Source: Candidatus Omnitrophota bacterium
GTDB lineage: Bacteria > Omnitrophota > Koll11 > Zapsychrales > Fredricksoniimonadaceae
Direction: 5' to 3'
Assembly (NCBI GenBank): GCA_023247595.1
Contig: JAHFGF010000125.1
Coordinates: forward strand, 1 to 5,049
DNA length: 5,049 nucleotides
Under the pieces are notes generated by a model. The model made no database searches. It was not told the origin of the DNA and saw only the letters and a list, made by a program, of their open reading frames with translations. The position numbers and the translations under genes are program-made. Each line of letters starts with the position of its first letter. Position 1 is the first letter of the stretch. Below are positions 1 through 5,049 of the stretch, in pieces.

Positions 1-628
1 CGGGAAGGGCAGCCGCTTCCGGCGTGTGGGTTGTAAACATAAATTGTGTCGCCTCATAAATACTTTTTTCGCGGCGGCCGCGGAAATATTCATTGTCAAA
101 ATAACGGATATCATTTTCAAGGGCGACTAAAGAAAAGAATGGTTGTGCTTCGTTGAGCCGGACGATATCCGGGGCGGCCTGCAGCTGTTTAAAAAGCTCA
201 ACAAAAACACGGCCCAAGAAAGCCATCTGCCTGACTTTGCCGGGCTCCGACGGATAAAGCGCATAATTAATCTCCGGCTGACGGACCAAAAGGACGGGCG
301 TCCCCTCGACAGAAACAAGATAAATCCGCACGTTGTAATCATGGTGGTTAAAAGAAACATTAAAACGGAAAACTTCATGCTGGCCAGATTCGGTTAAAAG
401 CGGACGGATCCCTTTTTGAGTATCCCAATCAATCCCGATATTCTGGCCGGAGGGGTCGACGTAATGCTCATAAAGCGGCATCAGGCCGATGACACGCTGG
501 CCTGATTTGCCGTAACCCGCAAAAGTTTCACCGGCCAAAAACCCTAACCCGCCGCTCGCCAAGGCCTGCTGGGCTTTCGGGTCAACAATCGGAGACAAAA
601 ACGCTTCCATCGTAATATCGACAATAAA
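1..628 (-). other. Domain: N-terminal part of a GT35 alpha-glucan phosphorylase (GlgP/MalP-like), residues ~1474-1682, cut by window edge
   Basis: GT35 phosphorylases release glucose 1-phosphate from alpha-1,4-glucan using pyridoxal phosphate. FIVDITMEAFLSP (1474-1486) matches the family strand 'vAYfSmEfgl'. ASGGLGFLAGE (1497-1507) matches the glycine-rich phosphate-site motif 'ysGGLGvLAGd'. APDIVRLNEAQPFFSLVALE (1625-1644) corresponds to 'PDvvHLNEGHsAF.alE'. FMFTTHTPEAA (1669-1679) corresponds to 'vFTTHTPvpAg', with H1674 at the active-site His equivalent to rabbit muscle His377. The compact spacing resembles short bacterial and archaeal phosphorylases more than long GlgP. Oddities: the usual H...NEGH is R...NEAQ, so Arg1630 and Gln1635 replace two conserved histidines. 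The PLP-binding lysine and the C-terminal Rossmann fold lie beyond the left edge, so activity cannot be judged here. Confidence 0.88.
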
Positions 629-3600
629 CGGTTTATGATTTAAATACCGATGGAGGTCTTCCAAACTTTTAATCTGACGCAGGCGTAAACTTGTCTTGTC
701 GAGCCCGTCGCTGCTTACTTCTTCGACACTAACCTGCGCCGTCAAAATATCAATTATCACATGAAGCGTGGTGGTATTATCAAGAGAACTCCGCTCAAAA
801 TAAATTTTTGACCCCATGACAGAAAAATTATGCAAATTTCCGAAAAGGCTCAAATAAGGATATTTTTCACGCAAAGAATTGATATAGACCACAACTGAAC
901 TGATGTCTATCCCGGGCTGGCCATAAGGTGACTTCTGTTTCCAATCATGAATTTTCCCGGGCGTGTTGATGCGTTCTTCAACGCCGAATTCATCGCCGAA
1001 AACAAAAGAAAAGTTCGGCAGGGCCAAACCAAATAATGCGGTCAAAATTTTGTTGCGGATTTCGATGGATGTATTTTTATCAAATAATTCGATAAATTCT
1101 AAACCCAAACGCAGACTGTCATGATGCGTGTTCATCCAAACCGCCGGCATGTAGGAACGTTCCGTCAAATAACGCCCTAATCTCTGCCAGCGCTCTTTTT
1201 TGTCTTGAAGGTATCCGTCTTTCCATTCCCGGCCGGCGGCTGTCTTGACAGGAAACATCGCTAACTGCCGGATGCGGCTATTGACCAGTGTCCTGTCATC
1301 ACACCCTAACGTTTCTGCAATGACAAAAAGCTGATGATCGCAGACTAAATCAGCCACTCTTTCATAAAATCCCGGCATGCCAAAACCGTAATGAAACGCA
1401 TCGGCCCTCAAGAAATCAAACCCTAGCTCCAGGACAAAATAACGCATTGGCCCGACGAGCGGTTCATAATTCTGCGCCTGCAGGACTTCTTCGTCATAAG
1501 CCCCCAACCCTTTTTGGGTGCTGTAATTTCCCCACAACTGCTGTTCGGGCTGGCCAATGTGCCATCCGGCGGATAAAATCTTGTTATAAACATCATGTCT
1601 AAAAATCCCCGGATTAAAATGCGCGTCCACCCCTTCCATCGTCCGGAAGTAGGGCTGGTCATAACCGATTAAAATATTTTTCTCATGCGCATAGTCAACC
1701 GCTTCCCCTAATTGACGGCGGGCAAAATACTGCTCCATCAAAACCAGGTTATAAATCCTATGGTATTCGTCCGTGGATGTTACGGCCGCGTCGCTTAAAC
1801 GGACAAACCTCTTAAAATCTTCAACCCCATAACCCAAAAGACCATCGCGCAGAATTTTGATCGTTTTGACCAGCGCGTACTGGGTGATTTCATCGCGTTT
1901 AGCCAAAACAACAAAATCTTCCGGAAGGTTTTGGCTGAATTCCTGCCATTTTTCCGGAAAAGTTTTGCCCTTTAAATAAACCGCATCCCAGTCAACATAA
2001 CGCGGATCAATGGCGTAAGCGCTCAGCAGGGCATAGGGCGAATCTTCCAGGGTATCGACATCGCGCCCCGCGGGATCGACGATAGGCATGAAAAACAACG
2101 CGTTGAATTTCTTGTCCTGCGCGTAATCAATGGCAAACTTTAAATCTGTAAAATTACCGAATGAATTTGGTCCACGGCCGGGCCGGGCCGCGTTGCGTAA
2201 AAATAAATAATAAATTCTTAGCCCTTGCGCTAATTCACGCGGAGTATAGGCCTTTTGTTCAATCTCCAGGGCCTTTTTATGGGCTTCCGCTGGGCTTAAT
2301 TTCTCGACTTCTCTATAATAGGCTTCAGCGGTTTCATGGATGACAGTGAGGAAATGTTCAAGGTGGAATGGATCGAGGATATCTTGGGCGATACAGACCC
2401 AATATTGATCTGCACGCGGGACAACCGCGCCGGCAAGCCGGGCAAAAATACCGTCGGACGGAACGCCGCGGATGCGCCCCTTCGCTTTTAATTCACGCAA
2501 ATACCGGGCGATCTCCCAATGGCCCAGAGCAGCCAACCGCGCGGCCACTTTAAGCGTGGAGGCTGCGTTGAGCTCAGGATATTGGCTCAAATCGCCTAAT
2601 CCCTTGGCCACCTTTTCAACCACGCTGCGCGGCGGCGCTGATTTGCCGTTGCGCACGCGGGTAGAAGTTTCCGGATATAACATCCGATATTGCTTCTCTT
2701 CACCCGTCATGGCGAATTTGAACAACGCCTCGGCCAACAGCGCGCTGTTTTCCCAGCTGTTATCCGTGAAGACTGCATTTTCCTGCAGACGGTTCCACGT
2801 CGGGTCCGTTTCGCGGTTTTTCCAGAAACGATAAAGAATCCTGAACGCGATTAATTTATTTTGAATAGTGCGTTCAAAATTATGGTCATCAATAATAAAC
2901 CTGGCCCCGTTGGCGTTCGGCTCATCCGTTTCAATACCAAAAAAGCTTGCAAATTCCGGAATAAAGGCGGTCTTAACCGTTGAAATCAACCCTTGGCGAT
3001 GGGAAGCTAAACACACCCCGGCCAGGGCTTGCCCCTCCTTGGGAGAAATTCCACCAGGCTCATAAAACGATGGCGCGACGGGCATATCACCGACATTATG
3101 GGCGTGATAGAAAATCCCCGTCGGGTCCTGGTCGGATACTGCCCCGCCGGGATAACCTACGCGCCCCGGGAATTCATAGACCAGCGCTTTAATCTGATCG
3201 ACTAAATTCGGGTCTCCAGTCCCGGCAAAAATAAATGATACATCAAAAAATTCTCCGCTGCGGATGACCCGACGGACAAATTCAACCACAATGGGAATGC
3301 CTTTTTGGCCATCCATGCGTGAAACCATGTTAACGACTAAATGATTTTCCAAATCAACCGCTTTGCCGTTGGAAGCCGGCCAAAATTCCGGATGATGAAG
3401 ACCAATAATTTTCTTGGATTTTTGATTACTCTCTCTCACCAATCGCATAAATTCCGCCACAGCCGCCCGGTCATTGCGGTCGACTTCAAAAATTGACTTA
3501 CCAAACATCTTTACCTGTAATTCCCGTTGAAAGATTCCATTCTCCAGCGCAAACAACCGCCACTCGTTCAACAATTGTTCAAAAATATGACGAAAGCCTT

Positions 3601-5049
3601 CGCCGCCGCCTTTCGCGTCGGTTTTAACATAATCATCGCGCTGTCCAGGGCTGACCGCGACGACGTAATTGGCATGACGGATAAAGGCGGCCATAAAATT
3701 AATCCGGCTCCCGTCATGGGGATCGAGGAACCAGGCATAATCTTCCGCCGGCAAACCTAAATTGCCCAGCAGATCAATCCCGTTTTGATAACGTTCAACC
3801 TTAAATTGATAATCCGAACCATTGTTATGGACCCAGCCGATCGTTTTAGTTTCCGCGAAATGAGGGTCTTTCTTGAACAAAGAATTTTGGGAATTTAAAT
3901 GCGCCATCAAAGGCGCGGTCATCCAATCGTGGCCAGCGATGATGTTCGGATGGATATTCATCATCTTCATCGCTTCAAGCGCGCCCAGCGACAAGAAAAC
4001 AGCGCGCAACGATTCATGTTCTTTATCCGCCGGGCCGTAAAGGACATCCGCAAATTGCGGATTATCCAGAAGGATATAATCAACCTGGGAATATTTCTCT
4101 TCCAGAAGCCGGGCGTGGGCAATCGAAGCCCGGGCCATGCCATGACGGCCGATATAAACAGGAGCCATTTTACCGGTGTACCGAATTTTCCCCGGAAAAA
4201 TCTTATTTTTAATGTTCTCGCCTTTTTTATTTTTATAATACCAGGGCGTAATGATATAAACTCTTAAACCGCTCTCGGCCAAAACCTGGGCGAATTGCCC
4301 GACGACGTTCGCCATCCCGCCCTCTTTAGAAACCGGAAGGGCTTCAGGCGAAACGAAAACAAGAATACCGACTTCCATCCAGCGGGCCACTTTTTTAGCT
4401 GCTGTTTTGCTTTCTGGCCGGGGTGATTTTTCAACAATTTGATTTAACCAATCCCTGATTTTTTCTTTTAAATTCGGATGCTTGATTAAAAGGTCATGAA
4501 AAATTACAGTCAGGTCAGAAACATTAATGTTCCTGATTTTATCTTTTCCTTCGGACATAAACGCGAGATTAAAGAATAACGATTCAAAGGCTTTAAAATT
4601 ATCTTCTAAAATATACTTCTCCAGGCTTCTGAAAACAAAATTAAACCTGATCCGTTGGGGTTTATATTGCGTGCCATACCGCAAATACGCGGCTCGGATA
4701 AGCCGAAGATTAATTTGCGCCGCAGAATATTTCACATCTTCATTTAAATCTTGAGTCTCGACTTTCGGGATAAACCATTCCGCCATGCCCATAAGGCTTT
4801 CGACAAATTTTCCAAAAACGGCGGAAACAATAATAGGCTCAGAATCTTCCCCTTGATTATTCCCCAGGACGCCCACTTCCTGAACGGTCAACACCGCCGT
4901 CTCATAACCTTCCAGCCGGATCTGCAAACGTTCAGCGATCAATTCATCGCCGGTAAAAAATTCCTGTTTTCCTGTTTTAAGATTTGTCACGGCATAAACC
5001 ACATCCGAAGAATTCTTGATTTTTAACTTTTCCACAATCGGAGACACAT
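1..5049 (-). CDS. Partial giant multi-domain alpha-glucan metabolism protein (GT5 synthase - GH77 glucanotransferase - GT35 phosphorylase)
   Basis: One frame stays open for 1,682 complete codons (bases 5047 to 2) and continues past both edges, so neither start nor stop is visible. Domain order is: beta-rich segment (1-65), helical segment (66-223), GT5 glycogen/starch synthase (224-795), linker (796-938), GH77 4-alpha-glucanotransferase (939-1400), beta connector (1401-1473) and the N-terminal part of a GT35 phosphorylase (1474 onward). Family motifs occur in the right order and spacing in each unit, and nothing suggests a frameshift. Inferred role: a cytoplasmic enzyme that builds, rearranges and phosphorolyses storage alpha-1,4-glucan. 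No signal peptide or membrane segment is seen in the visible part. Internal ATG codons, such as M224 at 4378..4376 at the synthase border, have no clear ribosome binding site and no preceding stop, so separate genes are not supported. That it is a single coding frame is near certain; whether every unit is active is not known. Confidence 0.96.
629..847 (-). other. Domain: beta-rich connector between glucanotransferase and phosphorylase (residues 1401-1473)
   Basis: Residues 1405-1440 look like short beta strands: HNFSVMGSKIYFERSS (1406-1421), then a turn and TTTLHVIIDILTAQVSVEEV (1425-1444). Residues 1445-1473 form a polar turn (SSDGLDK) and a probable helix with SLRLRQIKSLEDLHRYL (1453-1469). 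This could be the C-terminal beta cap of the glucanotransferase unit, or a reduced N-terminal part of the phosphorylase fold. It has the same general position, after an alpha-amylase-clan barrel and before a glycosyltransferase unit, as the beta segment at the right edge. No function is assigned. Confidence 0.35.
848..2233 (-). other. Domain: GH77-type 4-alpha-glucanotransferase (amylomaltase/MalQ-like), residues ~939-1400
   Basis: GH77 enzymes transfer alpha-1,4-glucan segments between chains through a covalent glucosyl-enzyme intermediate. The sequence follows the GH77 order. NSFGNFTDLKFAIDYAQDKK (961-980) and FNALFFMPI (981-989) match the opening 'GiGDl.....fvd.la..g...wQvLPl'. EDSPYALLSAYAIDP (1001-1015) matches the GH77-specific 'DSPYqs.SafAgNP' signature. 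FARRQLGEAVDYAHEKNILIG (1108-1128) leads into region I. LWGN at 1171-1174 matches the WGNP motif. The catalytic triad is in place: nucleophile D1216 in LRADAFHYG (R1214 also kept), acid/base E1245 in VIAETLG, and transition-state stabiliser D1310 in NTHHD (H1309 kept). GDEFGVEERINTPG (1351-1364) matches the late 'l.lG.e.RmN.PGt' segment. Oddity: region I reads IGYDQPYF rather than IGDLPIYV. Length is close to the amylomaltase core. A GH13 enzyme of the same clan is the main alternative, but the DSPY and WGN signatures favour GH77. Confidence 0.85.
2234..2662 (-). other. Domain: unassigned linker between synthase and glucanotransferase (residues 796-938)
   Basis: No family is recognised. Residues 796-812 are basic and flexible, followed by a helical portion (about 825-856, including TLKVAARLAALGHWEIARYL) that could pack as a small helical hairpin. 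Residues 861-895 contain hydrophobic strands and an exposed aromatic DQYWVCIAQDI. A helix, HLEHFLTVIHETAEAYYREV (895-914), leads into a charged Glu/Lys/Ala-rich helix (918-934). The last helices lead directly into the GH77 start and may belong to its N-terminal extension, as many MalQ enzymes carry extra N-terminal regions. It most likely spaces or orients the two catalytic units. Confidence 0.35.
2663..4378 (-). other. Domain: GT5-type glycogen/starch synthase (GlgA-like), residues ~224-795
   Basis: This unit would extend alpha-1,4-glucan from a nucleotide-sugar donor (ADP-glucose in bacterial GlgA). Visible GT5 landmarks in order: the N-terminal strand VGILVFVSPEALPVSKEGGM, whose K241-E-G-G-M matches the donor-binding KxGGL motif; AGHDW at 371-375, with H373 at the position of the E. 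coli GlgA HDW histidine; GWVHNN at 404-409; NFMAAFIRHANYVVAVSP at 450-467, matching the 'KaGi.yAd.v.tVSP' segment; SRMDGQKG at 576-583, with R577 and K582 at the phosphate-binding Arg/Lys spacing; FAGTGDP at 607-613; and SFYEPGGISPKE at 660-671, where E663 is the conserved catalytic-site Glu. A helical end with FTDNSWENSA (760-769) is typical of the family C terminus. About 570 residues is longer than usual for GlgA (about 480). Oddities: the usual NGID-W-x-P segment is weak (only NGI at 503-505) and is followed by a longer connection between the two Rossmann folds; EPCG is EPGG. Family call is firm; donor specificity is inferred. Confidence 0.9.
4379..4852 (-). other. Domain: unassigned mostly helical segment before the synthase (residues 66-223)
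   Basis: I do not recognise a family here. The stretch is rich in amphipathic patterns with long runs free of Gly and Pro, for example around residues 104-125 (ending RLIRAAYLRYG) and 135-165 (two helices separated by a short turn). Further helices follow at about 177-188 and 191-206. It ends in a charged, Lys/Ser/Pro-rich hinge (about 207-222) directly before the first strand of the synthase Rossmann fold. It resembles the small helical spacers that join enzymatic units in fused proteins and could serve as a docking or oligomerisation surface. No catalytic signature, metal-binding cluster or transmembrane segment is visible. Confidence 0.4.
4853..5047 (-). other. Domain: beta-rich segment, possible C-terminal sandwich of an upstream alpha-amylase-clan unit (residues 1-65)
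   Basis: The first 65 visible residues alternate polar and hydrophobic positions as in short beta strands. They contain a strand-turn-strand pattern with VYAVTNLKTGKQEFF (residues 17-31), then DELIAERLQIRLEGYETAVL (residues 35-53 or so). A 'tNLkTGk.xxF ... L.irLxgYetavL' pattern is typical of the all-beta C-terminal domain that follows the catalytic barrel in many GH13 enzymes, where an aromatic or Tyr residue precedes the final strand. If so, another glycoside hydrolase or glucan-modifying catalytic domain lies just beyond the right edge. The match is by general pattern only; no catalytic residue is in view. It could equally be some other beta-sandwich or a carbohydrate-binding module. Confidence 0.4.

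Noticed and set aside
127..397. Short open frames on both strands near the left edge, one with a hydrophobic N terminus resembling a membrane segment
   Set aside because: Both overlap the phosphorylase motif region in other frames; the GT35 motifs explain the DNA better.
1423..1662. Minus-strand frame of 79 codons in a different register
   Set aside because: It is an out-of-frame reading of the GH77 unit, which is fully open in the main frame here.
2174..2190. GC-rich run with repeated ccggg units that could be a hairpin or short repeat
   Set aside because: It encodes AARPGRGP in the main frame, is very short, and has no further copies; it is explained by Arg/Gly/Pro codons.
2472..2834. Plus-strand open frame of 120 codons
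   Set aside because: It lies opposite the synthase C terminus and linker, its product has no recognisable domain, and the minus-strand frame is continuous with clear family motifs; it is an antisense shadow.
3899..4267. Plus-strand open frame of 122 codons with a hydrophobic end
   Set aside because: It is antisense to the most conserved N-terminal half of the GT5 unit, including the HDW motif; the Arg/His-rich composition is what reading this gene backwards gives.
4376..4378. Internal ATG (M224) as the start of a separate glycogen synthase gene
   Set aside because: No stop precedes it in frame and no good ribosome binding site sits upstream; the frame runs straight through from the helical segment.
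4527..5026. Two adjacent plus-strand frames (4527-4754 and 4751-5026) overlapping by four bases like an operon
   Set aside because: The ATGA-type overlap is coincidental: both are antisense to the continuous minus-strand frame and neither product resembles a known protein.

Overview
The whole 5,049-base window lies inside one uninterrupted minus-strand reading frame. It reads 1,682 complete codons from base 5047 down to base 2 without a stop and is open at both ends: the codon before the first complete one ends in AT and the next one downstream begins with G, so neither can be a stop. I found no intergenic sequence, RNA gene, promoter, terminator, repeat array or mobile element. Residues are numbered from V1 (codon 5047..5045), which is a window edge and not a proposed start.

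The frame encodes a multi-domain protein of storage alpha-glucan (glycogen/starch-like) metabolism. In protein order, right to left on the map: (1) a short beta-rich segment, residues 1-65, resembling the C-terminal sandwich of an alpha-amylase-clan enzyme; (2) an unassigned, mostly helical segment, 66-223; (3) a complete GT5-type glycogen/starch synthase unit, about 224-795; (4) an unassigned linker, 796-938; (5) a GH77-type 4-alpha-glucanotransferase (amylomaltase/MalQ-like) unit, about 939-1400, with all three acidic catalytic positions present; (6) a short beta-rich connector, 1401-1473; (7) the N-terminal part of a GT35 alpha-glucan phosphorylase (GlgP/MalP-like), from about 1474 through the left edge. 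Chain elongation, glucan disproportionation and phosphorolysis would thus sit on one polypeptide, activities normally carried by separate GlgA, MalQ and GlgP proteins.

The window suggests a bacterium: the synthase resembles bacterial GT5 more than eukaryotic GT3, the standard code applies (TGA never occurs in frame), there are no introns and base composition is moderate. A very long multi-enzyme reading frame recalls Candidatus Omnitrophota (OP3) and other lineages known for giant genes. That placement is an inference from architecture and recall, not something the sequence proves. The full protein must be considerably longer than 1,682 residues, because a phosphorylase needs several hundred more residues on the left, and the right edge also falls inside a coding domain.
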